From assembly GCF_900168205.1 (NCBI RefSeq), contig NZ_FUZE01000001.1, positions 186,001 to 250,000 of the forward strand: 64,000 bases of DNA, given 5' to 3'. Origin of the DNA: Chryseobacterium balustinum. GTDB taxonomy: Bacteria > Bacteroidota > Bacteroidia > Flavobacteriales > Weeksellaceae. The notes beneath the pieces are model-generated. The model was not told the DNA's origin. It searched no databases and saw only the letters and a program-made list of their open reading frames with translations. A program made the position numbers and the translations under genes. Below are positions 15,822 to 24,036 of this stretch, in pieces. Every line of letters begins with the position of its first letter. Position 1 is the first letter of the stretch.

Positions 15822-15888
15822 TTTCATTTTTACTTTTTATTAGATTTATTTCAAACTGCACTGTCTTTTAGACAGACGCAGTTTTTTT
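15822..15888 (+). ncRNA. Candidate small RNA of about 65 nt
   Basis: The stretch between a consensus promoter (15787-15816) and a plus-strand intrinsic terminator (15853-15888) would give a transcript of about 65 nt. Its first 30 nt are U-rich and unstructured, and its 3' half is the terminator hairpin. It contains no ATG-initiated reading frame. Its last bases are antisense to the stop codon of the convergent SpoU methyltransferase gene. The start point is estimated from the -7 box, not measured. Confidence 0.35.
15853..15888 (+). terminator. Plus-strand intrinsic terminator
   Basis: Stem AAACTGC (15853-15859) with GCAGTTT (15878-15884), a small internal loop, inner stem TGTCT/AGACA, and seven T's at 15882-15888. 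The T-run is only on the plus side, so this is not the terminator of the minus-strand methyltransferase gene. Confidence 0.7.
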
Positions 15889-16417
15889 ATTTTAGGGCTT
15901 TTGCAAACTCCCACATCACGATTCCACCGCATACACTTACATTTAAAGAATGCTTTGTACCGAGTTGTGGAATTTCAATGAAAGAATCAATATTCTGCAA
16001 AGCTTCATCACTGATTCCTTCTACTTCGTTACCTAAAATTACCGCATACTTTTTAGTATTGTCGATTTTAAAATCAGTGATCATCGTACTATTAGTTGTC
16101 TGTTCGATTCCTACCACTTCAAAGCCTTGGCTTTTTAAATCGTTTATGGTTACATTAATATCATTTTCATAACTCCAGTCTACACTTTCTGTTGCACCTA
16201 AAGCCGCTTTGTGAATTTCACGGTGTGGCGGTTGTGGTGTAATTCCACACAGAATAATTTTCTGAATCAAAAATGCATCTGCTGTTCTAAAAGTTGCACC
16301 CACATTGTGCATGCTTCTTATATTATCTAAAACGACCACCAACGGAATTTTCTCAACCTTCTTAAAAGTTTCTACATCAATTCTGTTGAGTTCTTCCAGT
16401 TTTAATTTATTTACCAA
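15887..16417 (-). CDS. SpoU/TrmH family RNA 2'-O-methyltransferase
   Basis: A 176-residue SPOUT-fold methyltransferase that uses S-adenosylmethionine to methylate a ribose 2'-OH in tRNA or rRNA. The knot motifs are visible: motif 1 NIRSMHNVGATFRTADAF, motif 2 KKYAVILGNEVEGISDEAL and motif 3 LNVSVCGGIVMWEFAK. There is no N-terminal L30e-like substrate-binding domain, so it is a short TrmL/TrmH-type protein; the exact target nucleotide cannot be read. Its stop codon lies within the T-run of a plus-strand terminator coming from the other side. Confidence 0.88.
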   Translation of the reverse strand: MVNKLKLEELNRIDVETFKKVEKIPLVVVLDNIRSMHNVGATFRTADAFLIQKIILCGITPQPPHREIHKAALGATESVDWSYENDINVTINDLKSQGFEVVGIEQTTNSTMITDFKIDNTKKYAVILGNEVEGISDEALQNIDSFIEIPQLGTKHSLNVSVCGGIVMWEFAKALK

Positions 16418-16488
16418 AATAATTTTATTTCTTATTACAATTTACGAATTCTTGTCTATCAATGGATTTAATTCGCCTTTTCTTTTTT

Positions 16489-17370
16489 TTATTTTTTTGC
16501 ACCCATGATCTGATGCACATTCCTTTCGATATTTTGTGCGATGGCTTCCATGGGAATATCATTCTCATCATTGTTGAAAGGATCTTCAATTTCTTCAGCA
16601 ATCAATTCCAGACTCATCAAAACGTAATATACGAAAACAGTCAGCGGAATCATGAATAATCCGAGATTAATGACATAAGCAATTGGTAAAGCCAAAACAT
16701 ATAAAATGATGAATTTTTTTATAAATGAAGAATAGGAATAAGGAATGGGGGTATTTTTAATTCTTTCACAACCTCCGCAGACATCAAGAAAACCTGAGAC
16801 TTGCGTATCTAAATAAAGCATTTCTACATCAGAAATTTTTCCTTCTTTTTTTAATTGATGCAATTTGTGGGTCAAAAGGATCACCAAATCGGTGGGTCCA
16901 TGATTTTTCAAAGATTTTTCGATTTCAGAATAATCTTCATCCAAAGCTAATCTTGTAGATTCCTGAGAAAGATGTTTAGCCAGAAAATGGGGATAGTATT
17001 TTAGGTAACGTGCAATTTGATTTGCAGAATCTCTGTCGTCTGAAAGAATCATATTGATTTTTACAGCGAAATTTCTTGTGTCATTTACCAGTTTTCCCCA
17101 AAGTTTTCTTCCTTCCCACCATCGGTCATAGGCTGTATTGGTTCTGAAAACCAGCAATAATGATAAAACGAATCCTAATAATGAATGAATCAATCCGACA
17201 TTGCTTACCTTAGATTTTGAGGTTAAATGCAGATATTCAACTTCTAAATACTGAATTCCGTAAGAATAAACAGCCATCAAAATCATTGTTGGAAAAAGGA
17301 TTTTCAGGGTGTCGCTTTTGTGTAAGCTGACCAGTATTTTCAGGAAATGTTTGGTATTGTAAACTCTCAT
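16489..17370 (-). CDS. Bestrophin-family membrane protein (putative anion channel)
   Basis: A 293-residue protein of the bacterial bestrophin (UPF0187/YneE) family, pentameric channels or transporters in the inner membrane. The hallmark FRTNTAYDRWWEGRKLWGKLVNDTRN is present after the second hydrophobic segment. Membrane stretches are visible at about residues 23-40, 60-75, 215-235 and 238-255. The C-terminal IEDPFNNDENDIPMEAIAQNIERN matches the conserved acidic 'DPF..D.ND.P' loop of bestrophins. The transported ion is not determined by sequence. It is divergent from the cupin gene; a TATCTTTG box lies upstream. Confidence 0.9.
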   Translation of the reverse strand: MRVYNTKHFLKILVSLHKSDTLKILFPTMILMAVYSYGIQYLEVEYLHLTSKSKVSNVGLIHSLLGFVLSLLLVFRTNTAYDRWWEGRKLWGKLVNDTRNFAVKINMILSDDRDSANQIARYLKYYPHFLAKHLSQESTRLALDEDYSEIEKSLKNHGPTDLVILLTHKLHQLKKEGKISDVEMLYLDTQVSGFLDVCGGCERIKNTPIPYSYSSFIKKFIILYVLALPIAYVINLGLFMIPLTVFVYYVLMSLELIAEEIEDPFNNDENDIPMEAIAQNIERNVHQIMGAKK

Positions 17371-17387
17371 GGGTTGCGTGTCTTTTG

Positions 17388-17395
17388 CAAAGATA
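17388..17395 (-). promoter_or_regulatory. -7 box (TATCTTTG) upstream of the bestrophin gene
   Basis: On the minus strand TATCTTTG matches TAnnTTTG exactly and lies 17 bases before the bestrophin start. A TTG occurs upstream, but at 15-base spacing, slightly short of the usual range. Confidence 0.5.
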
Positions 17396-17452
17396 AATTT
17401 TTATAAATTTCAAAAAAACACTATTTTTATTTCGCATTAAATTTACAAAGCC

Positions 17453-18337
17453 ATGATTCTCGAAAACGTAGACGTTGTAAACGATATAACGAAAGAAGAT
17501 TTCCAGCAAAATTATTTCAAAAAACAGAAACCACTTCTGATAAAAAATTATGCGAGTCGGTGGGAAGCCTTCGATAAATGGAATTTTGATTTTATTAAAG
17601 AAAAAGCGGGTGCACAGGAAGTTCCGTTGTATGATAACAAACCAGCGGATTCTAAGAAAAGCTCTGATGCGCCTGTCGCGAAGATGAAAATGAAAGATTA
17701 TATTGATACGATAAGATCTAAACCGTCAGACCTTCGTATTTTCTTTTATATTATTACCGACCGTCTTCCTGAACTGCTCAAAAATTTTACATATCCTGAT
17801 TTGGGAATTAAATTTTTCAAAAGACTTCCTACATTATTTTTTGGCGGAAGCGACGCTCATGTTTTAATGCATTATGACGTTGACTTGGGTGATTTTATGC
17901 ATTTTCATTTTGAAGGAAAGAAGAGAATTCTTTTGTTTGATCAGAAACAGTCGAAGTTTTTATACAAAGTTCCGCTGTCGGTTCACACGGTTTATGATAT
18001 CGATTATGAAAATCCGGATTACGAGAAATTTCCTGCTTTGAAATATGCAAAAGGGATTGAAATTTTCATGGAACACGGTGATGCACTTTTCATTCCCGGA
18101 GCTTTTTGGCATTTCAATAGATATTTGGAACCCGGCTTTTCAATGTCTTTAAGAGCTTTGCCTAATAAACCAAAAGTTTTTGCCAATATGATGTATCATG
18201 TTTTCATCATGAGATATACGGATAAACTAATGCGAAAACTTTTTAAAGCGAATTGGGTGAATTTTAAGCAAAAATGGGCGTATGAAAAAGCAACGGAAGC
18301 TCTTGAAAAGTTTGAGAAGAAAATAGAAAAGGTTTAA
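17453..18337 (+). CDS. Cupin-like (JmjC-type) oxygenase-family protein
   Basis: A 294-residue protein of the cupin_8/JmjC-like group, typically Fe(II)/2-oxoglutarate-dependent hydroxylases. The N-terminal KKQKPLLIKNYASRWEAFDKW is the usual opening (Trp/Pro-rich, 'plvikg...W'). Candidate iron ligands are in LMHYDVDLGDFMHFHFEGKKRILLF (His-Tyr-Asp) and FIPGAFWHFNRYL (distal His). The GDALFIPGAFWH block is diagnostic. The substrate may be a protein side chain or small molecule; the sequence does not say. It is divergent from bestrophin and is followed 34 bases later by a frameshifted gene. Confidence 0.87.
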   Translation: MILENVDVVNDITKEDFQQNYFKKQKPLLIKNYASRWEAFDKWNFDFIKEKAGAQEVPLYDNKPADSKKSSDAPVAKMKMKDYIDTIRSKPSDLRIFFYIITDRLPELLKNFTYPDLGIKFFKRLPTLFFGGSDAHVLMHYDVDLGDFMHFHFEGKKRILLFDQKQSKFLYKVPLSVHTVYDIDYENPDYEKFPALKYAKGIEIFMEHGDALFIPGAFWHFNRYLEPGFSMSLRALPNKPKVFANMMYHVFIMRYTDKLMRKLFKANWVNFKQKWAYEKATEALEKFEKKIEKV

Positions 18338-18371
18338 TGCATTATGCAGTGGCTAAATATTTATAAAAATA

Positions 18372-18859
18372 ATGGATGAAAATTTTACTTTTCAAAAACA
18401 TATTTTGATTGTTGGAAAGACACAAATTGAAAGACATACAAGCCTGGACCAGATTCTTGCGAACTGTAATCTTGAATTCATTAAATTTCCTGCATCCATG
18501 AAGTCATTTCCTGATTACCTTAATATAGTTCAATCTAAAAAGCTTTTTTCTCCATTTTATGAATCAAAAGGAAAATATAATTTAAATCAAATTTTAGATT
18601 TTCATATTGACTGGATTGCCGATAACAACTGTCTTTTTGTTTTTGATGAATTTCAGAACATTGAAGACGGATTTGCTTTAGAAATTATGAGAATTATGAT
18701 TAATAATTTAGAAGTCAATCATAAATCGGCAACCAAAATAATAATGACTTTAGAAGATGAAACCAAATTATTAATAATCTGTATGAAATTGTAAATGAAA
18801 CTAAATATAAAAGCAAAGTTCAGGTTGTAGAAAGTAATTTACAAATCATCACATTGTAA
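18372..18859 (+). pseudogene. Frameshifted gene for a small protein of unknown function (possible NTPase-like)
   Basis: The first frame codes for 140 residues and stops shortly after TLEDETK, at 18794. Moving to the -1 frame in the AAATTATTAATAAT region (about 18766-18778) restores a natural continuation, INNLYEIVNETKYKSKVQVV..., ending at a TAA at 18857-18859. A single-base indel therefore splits a gene of about 162 residues. An ILIVGKTQ segment near the start and NCLFVFDEFQNIEDG in the middle are weakly Walker A/B-like, hinting at an AAA-type fold, but the canonical GxxxxGK[ST] is not met. The shift could be real decay, an assembly error, or a programmed shift. I recognise no family. Confidence 0.55.
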
Positions 18860-18993
18860 AAACGGATGTTTAAACAAGATTATTAAAAGTCTGTGCGAAT
18901 CTTGCGAAATCTGTGGGGAAAATAAAAAAGTATCATTTTACTCCTTCTTTTTTATTTCATACTTTTACCAACCCAATTTTAAGAACGATTTCA

Positions 18994-21582
18994 ATGGCAA
19001 AGGCGACGAAGAAAGAAACCCCGTTAATGACGCAGTATAATACCATCAAGGCGAGATATCCTGATGCGCTTTTACTTTTCAGAGTGGGAGATTTCTATGA
19101 AACTTTTGGACAAGATGCTGTTCGAACATCCCAAATTTTGGGCATTGTTCTTACCAAAAGAGCCAACGGAGACGGTCATATCGAATTGGCTGGTTTTCCG
19201 CATCATTCGGTAGATTCTTATTTGCCAAAATTGGTAAGAGCGGGAATTCGTGTTGCAATTTGTGACCAGTTGGAAGATCCAAAAACCGTCAAAGGAATTG
19301 TAAAACGTGGTGTAACAGAGTTAGTTACGCCAGGGGTTACGTTCAACGACCAGGTTTTAAGTTCAAAAAAGAATAATTTCCTGCTTTCGCTCCACAAGGA
19401 AAAAGAAAAATACGGAATCGCTTTGGTAGATGTTTCCACCGGAGAATTTCTGGTAAGTGAAGGAAATTTAGATAAGATTTTACATATTATCAATACGTTT
19501 GACCCGAGTGAAATCATTTATCAGAGAAGTGTACAAATTCCCGATCAGCTGAAAAACAGAAATGTTTTTAAATTGGAAGATTGGGCATATCAATATAATT
19601 TTGCCTACGAAAAACTGACGAATCAGTTTAAAACCAATTCGTTAAAAGGTTTTGGAGTGGAAGGTTTACCTTTGGCAATTACTGCAGCAGGAGCTATTTT
19701 TGCTTACCTTGTTGAAGATACCCATCACAAATTATTGGCGCACATCACCAAAATTCAGATTATTCCGCAGGATGATTATCTGATGATGGATCATTTTACG
19801 CTGAGAAACCTTGAAATCGTTTATCCAAGTAATCCGAAAGGGAAATCACTTTTAGATATTATCGATAAAACGGCCACACCAATGGGTGGAAGATTGTTGA
19901 GAAGAAGAATTATACTTCCTTTAAAATCTGTCGAAGAAATTGGAAGACGACTTTCCTTAATTGATTTTTTAAACGAGAATGATCAACTGAAATATGAAAT
20001 TTCCCAATTATTGCGTGCTATTTCAGATTTAGACCGATTAATGGGAAAACTGGCAGCAGAAAAAATTTCACCTAAAGAATTGGGTTACCTTCGTCAAAGT
20101 TTGATCAATATTCAGAAAATTAAAGGATTACTTCATCCTCATGCTGATATTTTAGCTTGGTTGGAACCATTAAATTCATTAGATGAATTAATCGAATTGC
20201 TTGAAAATCATTTAAATGAAGAGCTTCCGGTAAATCTTGCGAAAGGAAATGTAATAAAGCAAAATATTTCTGAAGAACTCGATCATTTGAGAGGTTTACA
20301 AAATAAAGGTCGTGGTTTTCTTGACGAAATGTGTCAGCGCGAAGTGGAACGCACCGGAATTACCAGTCTGAAAATTGATTTTAATAATGTTTTCGGATAT
20401 TTTATTGAAGTAAGAAATGCTCATAAAGATAAAGTTCCGAGTGAATGGATTAGAAAGCAGACGCTTGTGAATGCCGAAAGATACATCACGGAAGAACTGA
20501 AAGAATACGAAAGCCAGATTTTGGGCGCAGAGGAAAAAATCAGCGTTCTTGAAAATCAACTGTACCGAAAAGTCTGTTCAGACACGATGGTTTACATCGA
20601 CCAAATTCAGGAAAACTCAAATATCATTGCGCAACTTGATGTTGCAGTAGGTTTTTCTGAACTGGCGGTTTCTGAAAGTTATACAAAGCCTGTTTTGAAT
20701 GATGGTTTTGCAATTGATTTAAAAGAAGCAAGGCATCCGATCATTGAAAATGCACTTCCTTTAGGCGAAAAATATATTCCAAACGATATCTTTTTAGATA
20801 AAGATTCTCAACAGATTATTATGGTTACCGGACCCAACATGGCGGGTAAATCTGCAATTCTCCGTCAAACGGCGATTGTTTGTTTAATGGCGCAGATTGG
20901 AAGTTTTGTTCCGGCAAAGCATGCGGAAATCGGGCTTTTAGATAAAATTTTCACCAGAGTAGGAGCAAGCGACAATATTTCGGCGGGTGAATCTACTTTT
21001 ATGGTGGAGATGAATGAAGCGGCAAATATTTTAAATAATATTTCTGAAAGAAGTTTAATTCTACTAGACGAAATCGGTCGTGGTACATCAACCTACGATG
21101 GGGTTTCTATTGCGTGGGCGATTGCTGAATATCTTCATCAACATCCGACTCAGGCTAAAACATTGTTTGCAACACATTACCACGAGTTGAATGAAATGAC
21201 CGTAAATTTTGAGCGTGTGAAAAACTTTCACGTTTCTATTCAGGAGAATAAAGGGAATATCATTTTCCTGAGAAAATTAGTTCCTGGTGGAAGTGAGCAT
21301 AGTTTTGGTATTCACGTGGCAAAACTGGCGGGAATGCCTGCAAAAGTGGTTAACAGAGCCAATGAGATTCTGAAAACTCTGGAAGCAAGCCGTTCTCAAA
21401 GTGGTTCTTCTGAAAGTATTAAAAAAGTAACTGATGAGCATATGCAGCTTTCTTTCTTTCAGCTAGACGATCCTGTTTTAGAAAATATCAGAGAAGAATT
21501 AACCAAAATTGATATCAATACTTTAACGCCAATTGAAGCTTTAATGAAGCTGAATTCGATTAAAAAGATGATTGGAAAATAA
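18994..21582 (+). CDS. mutS: DNA mismatch repair protein MutS
   Basis: An 862-residue mismatch-recognition ATPase. The N-terminal mismatch-binding domain holds the Phe-X-Glu motif context in ALLLFRVGDFYETFG. The connector, lever and clamp domains follow. The ATPase has Walker A GPNMAGKSAILRQ, the signature region VGASDNISAGESTFMVEMNEAANIL, Walker B SLILLDEIGRGTSTYDG and the switch FATHYHELNEM. I start at the ATG at 18994 (MAKATKKETPLM); an in-frame GTG at 18913 only adds a non-conserved tail lying in the promoter region. Length is normal. No mutL is adjacent. Confidence 0.97.
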   Translation: MAKATKKETPLMTQYNTIKARYPDALLLFRVGDFYETFGQDAVRTSQILGIVLTKRANGDGHIELAGFPHHSVDSYLPKLVRAGIRVAICDQLEDPKTVKGIVKRGVTELVTPGVTFNDQVLSSKKNNFLLSLHKEKEKYGIALVDVSTGEFLVSEGNLDKILHIINTFDPSEIIYQRSVQIPDQLKNRNVFKLEDWAYQYNFAYEKLTNQFKTNSLKGFGVEGLPLAITAAGAIFAYLVEDTHHKLLAHITKIQIIPQDDYLMMDHFTLRNLEIVYPSNPKGKSLLDIIDKTATPMGGRLLRRRIILPLKSVEEIGRRLSLIDFLNENDQLKYEISQLLRAISDLDRLMGKLAAEKISPKELGYLRQSLINIQKIKGLLHPHADILAWLEPLNSLDELIELLENHLNEELPVNLAKGNVIKQNISEELDHLRGLQNKGRGFLDEMCQREVERTGITSLKIDFNNVFGYFIEVRNAHKDKVPSEWIRKQTLVNAERYITEELKEYESQILGAEEKISVLENQLYRKVCSDTMVYIDQIQENSNIIAQLDVAVGFSELAVSESYTKPVLNDGFAIDLKEARHPIIENALPLGEKYIPNDIFLDKDSQQIIMVTGPNMAGKSAILRQTAIVCLMAQIGSFVPAKHAEIGLLDKIFTRVGASDNISAGESTFMVEMNEAANILNNISERSLILLDEIGRGTSTYDGVSIAWAIAEYLHQHPTQAKTLFATHYHELNEMTVNFERVKNFHVSIQENKGNIIFLRKLVPGGSEHSFGIHVAKLAGMPAKVVNRANEILKTLEASRSQSGSSESIKKVTDEHMQLSFFQLDDPVLENIREELTKIDINTLTPIEALMKLNSIKKMIGK

Positions 21583-21604
21583 TTTTTGCCTTTTAATCAA
21601 ATAA

Positions 21605-22045
21605 TTACTTGAAATCTATATTAATAGGAATTTGAAGTTTAGTTCTTACAAAATTTCCATTATGTTTTGCGGGAATCCATTTACCTTTGATGCGTTTTAT
21701 GGCTTTTTCTACAGAATGATTAAAGCTTTTGTTTGATCCTATAACCTGAGTTTCTGCAATATTTCCATCTCTTTCTACGGTAAAACTAAGGATTGCTTTA
21801 AGAATATTTTCATTCTTTTTGATTTTTACTGAGTCTAATATGATAGCATCCTTAACCTTCTTGATGAAAGCTTCTTTGCCATTAGGAAAATAGGCTTCAT
21901 GATCAGGATAATCAGGACATACTGTAGTTTCATGAATATTCTCTATTGCTTTCGGCATTGATGGCGTTGCGGGAGGTATCGGAATATTCTGTCCAAAAAC
22001 AACCCCGTTAAAGGTCATTATGATAACTAAAGTAAGGTTTTTCAT
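21605..22045 (-). CDS. Secreted TonB-C-like domain protein
   Basis: A 146-residue protein with a cleavable signal peptide (residues 1-18, ending VVFG), not a membrane anchor. It carries one TonB C-terminal-like domain: YFPNGKEAFIKKV (variant of the FPGG-x2-AF motif), then LSFTVERDGNIAETQVIGSNKSFN and KGKWIPAKHNGNFVRTKLQIPINI. The WxPAxxNGxxVR and final beta strand match its paralogues at 22124, 24423 and 26430. With no transmembrane helix or proline linker it cannot transduce energy like TonB, so another periplasmic or surface role is likely. It lies downstream of a second copy, separated by a terminator. Confidence 0.78.
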   Translation of the reverse strand: MKNLTLVIIMTFNGVVFGQNIPIPPATPSMPKAIENIHETTVCPDYPDHEAYFPNGKEAFIKKVKDAIILDSVKIKKNENILKAILSFTVERDGNIAETQVIGSNKSFNHSVEKAIKRIKGKWIPAKHNGNFVRTKLQIPINIDFK

Positions 22046-22063
22046 CGTTAAATTTCTTCAAAA

Positions 22064-22097
22064 ATAAAAAAATCGATGTCAATTTCTGACACCGATT
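22064..22097 (-). terminator. Rho-independent terminator between two TonB-C-like genes
   Basis: On the minus strand an 11-bp stem with one mismatch (plus-strand 22071-22081 with 22087-22097) is followed by TTTTTT. It ends the 22124-22585 transcript before the next paralogue. Confidence 0.75.
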
Positions 22098-22123
22098 GAA
22101 ATTTTAAAAAAACAAAATTATCT

Positions 22124-22585
22124 TTAATTAAACTTTTTACTCATTAAAGGAAAAAAGAATATGTAGCGTACCGCTTCACCGTTTAATTTTGCGGGTTTCC
22201 ATCGGACAATAATCTTTCTCATTCCTTGTTCTGCTGCTGCTGCATGTTTTTTATTTTTTGCAACGGCAGTAACGTTTCTTACGTACCCGTTTTTTTCAAC
22301 AATAAAATAAAGTCTAGTATCTAATTTTTCGTTTTTTTTAAGGTCTAAAGTTTCAATGTTTTCGAAATATTTTCTTTTAAAAGCATCCATTCCACCAGGA
22401 AATTCAGGGATGGTATCTGCTTTTGTAACAACCTGTTTAAGGTCTAATCTGTTTTTAATAACATCATAATCTGGTAAACCAGAAACATCAGAAATGGTAG
22501 TCTGAACAGTTTTTTTTTCTTCTGTATTTTGTGCGAATACAAGAGAAGAAAAACTAAGAACCATTAAAAAAAACGCTTTTTTCAT
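22124..22585 (-). CDS. Secreted TonB-C-like domain protein
   Basis: A 153-residue exported protein (signal peptide ending SLVFAQ, residues 1-19). The motif IPEFPGGMDAFKRKYFENI is the FPGG-x2-AF block frequent in Bacteroidota TonB-C proteins. It is followed by TRLYFIVEKNGYVRNVTAVAKNKKHAAAAEQGMRKIIVRWKPAKLNGEAVRYIF. The region matches its neighbours at 21605 and 24423 in pattern, not just in length. There is no anchor helix, so it is a free periplasmic or secreted domain. The function is unknown. Confidence 0.8.
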   Translation of the reverse strand: MKKAFFLMVLSFSSLVFAQNTEEKKTVQTTISDVSGLPDYDVIKNRLDLKQVVTKADTIPEFPGGMDAFKRKYFENIETLDLKKNEKLDTRLYFIVEKNGYVRNVTAVAKNKKHAAAAEQGMRKIIVRWKPAKLNGEAVRYIFFFPLMSKKFN

Positions 22586-22769
22586 TCAAATCTAATAATA
22601 CCAATTTAAGTATTATTCTTCAAAGATAAGTATATTAAATGGGTATCAAAATTAATTGAAAGTTAGACTAAGATAGACTTTGAAGCGAAAGTCTACTTTG
22701 TGCGGAGTATTTTCGACATAAATCTGCTTGTCTTTTAATTAATTAACAAAGTTTAACAGCTCTATTATA

Positions 22770-22798
22770 TTGGCATACAAATTCATTCGCTAATTTTG
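22770..22798 (+). promoter_or_regulatory. Promoter very close to the start of the thioredoxin gene
   Basis: TTG at 22770-22772, 18 bases, then TAATTTTG at 22791-22798, a full consensus match. The -7 box ends only three bases before the ATG at 22802, which would put the usual start of transcription at or just inside the start codon. Confidence 0.45.
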
Positions 22799-22801
22799 AG
22801 T

Positions 22802-23299
22802 ATGAAGAAAATTTTGAGTTTCAGTGCATTGATTTTCAGTCTGTCTTTTTATTTTTCACAGGAACAAATTATTGTAAATGATGTTCCGATGATTAAATAT
22901 GAAGTACTCGAAAAGAAAATTCAGGAAGAAAAAGACGTTTTGCTGGTTCTGAATTTCTGGTCTACAACCTGTGCGCCTTGTGTAAAGGAACTTCCGGATT
23001 TTATGGAAGTTAATAATAAACATAAAGACAATCCTAAATTTAAAATGCTTTTGGTGTCTTTAGACCGCCCGAAAGATAAAGACCGTGTTATTCAGTTTAT
23101 TAAAAATAAGAACCTTACGGCAGAAGTTATTCTTCTTGATGATATTAAAAGAATGAACACCTGGATTCCCCGATTTGAAAAAAACTGGGACGGAAATATT
23201 CCTGTCACCATTATCTATAAAAACTCAGAAAAAGTACATTTTAATGACGGCGAAATGACAAAAACTGAATTGGAAAACGTAATCACAAAAAATCTATAA
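22802..23299 (+). CDS. TlpA-like thioredoxin-fold protein, exported
   Basis: A 165-residue thioredoxin-family protein with a signal peptide (MKKILSFSALIFSLSFYFSQ), so it acts in the periplasm as a thiol-disulfide oxidoreductase. The redox motif is VLNFWSTTCAPCVKELPDF with Cys57-Ala-Pro-Cys60, the TlpA/ResA type. The cis-proline region is near NWDGNIPVTIIYKN. I start at the ATG at 22802; a TTG six bases earlier overlaps the promoter and is unlikely. It is followed two bases later by a second thioredoxin-fold gene, so the pair forms an operon. Confidence 0.88.
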   Translation: MKKILSFSALIFSLSFYFSQEQIIVNDVPMIKYEVLEKKIQEEKDVLLVLNFWSTTCAPCVKELPDFMEVNNKHKDNPKFKMLLVSLDRPKDKDRVIQFIKNKNLTAEVILLDDIKRMNTWIPRFEKNWDGNIPVTIIYKNSEKVHFNDGEMTKTELENVITKNL

Positions 23300-23301
23300 C
23301 C

Positions 23302-23955
23302 ATGAAAAATATTAAAACATTAGTTGCTGCCGCAATAATAGGCTTAAGCTTACTAAGCTTTTCGGCAATAAATAAAAATAATGAAGAACCGAAGCAAAAA
23401 GTAAGTTCTTCAAAAGGCTATGAAGTTGGTGATACAGCTGCCGACTTTAAGCTTAAAAACATTGACGGAAAAATGGTTTCGTTGAGTGATTTTAAAACAG
23501 CAAAAGGCTTTATCGTGGTTTTTACCTGTAATCATTGTCCGTACGCAAAAAAATATGAAGACAGGATTGTTGCGCTTGATAAAAAATATAAAGAAGCTGG
23601 TTATCCTGTGATCGCAATTAACCCAAATGATCCTAATGTGCAACCTGAAGATGGTTTCCAACAAATGATTACCAGAGCCAAAGAAAAAGGCTTTACATTC
23701 CCTTATTTGGTAGATGAAGGCCAAAAAGTTTATCCTCAATATGGAGCGACAAAAACACCGCATGTATTTATTCTTCAGAAAGAAGGCTCAAAAAATATAG
23801 TGAAATACATTGGAGCTATCGACAATAATTATGATGATCCTAATGATGTTTCAGAACATTATGTACAAGATGCAATGGATGCTTTATTAAGCGGGAAACC
23901 AGTTGCAAACGCTAAAACAGTAGCCATAGGTTGTACAATAAAAGTGAAAAAATAA
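23302..23955 (+). CDS. Exported thioredoxin/peroxiredoxin-like protein
   Basis: A 217-residue redoxin-domain protein with an N-terminal export signal (residues 6-22). The mature domain has DFKLKNIDGKMVSLSDF followed by GFIVVFTCNHCPYAKKYEDRI, where Cys76-Asn-His-Cys79 is the redox pair in the FTCNHCPYA block typical of the PRX_like1 group. GATKTPHVFILQKEG carries the cis-proline. A C-terminal extension includes YVQDAMDALLSGKPV and a lone Cys in AIGCTIKVKK. It is cotranscribed with the TlpA-like gene, suggesting a shared periplasmic redox function; partners are unknown. Confidence 0.88.
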   Translation: MKNIKTLVAAAIIGLSLLSFSAINKNNEEPKQKVSSSKGYEVGDTAADFKLKNIDGKMVSLSDFKTAKGFIVVFTCNHCPYAKKYEDRIVALDKKYKEAGYPVIAINPNDPNVQPEDGFQQMITRAKEKGFTFPYLVDEGQKVYPQYGATKTPHVFILQKEGSKNIVKYIGAIDNNYDDPNDVSEHYVQDAMDALLSGKPVANAKTVAIGCTIKVKK

Positions 23956-23984
23956 TTTTATTTTTAAAATTAAATTGAGATATT

Positions 23985-24012
23985 GGGCAGGCTTTTAGTC
24001 TGCTCTTTTTTT
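23985..24012 (+). terminator. Rho-independent terminator of the thioredoxin pair
   Basis: GGGCAG (23985-23990) pairs with CTGCTC (24000-24005) with one G-U, and seven T's follow. Confidence 0.65.
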
Positions 24013-24036
24013 ATGAAGACCTAGCCCAAATTAATC

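Noticed and set aside
18913..18993. Upstream GTG start for mutS
   Set aside because: The added 27 residues are Phe/Thr-rich, not like MutS, and cover the likely promoter region; the ATG at 18994 leads directly into the conserved start.
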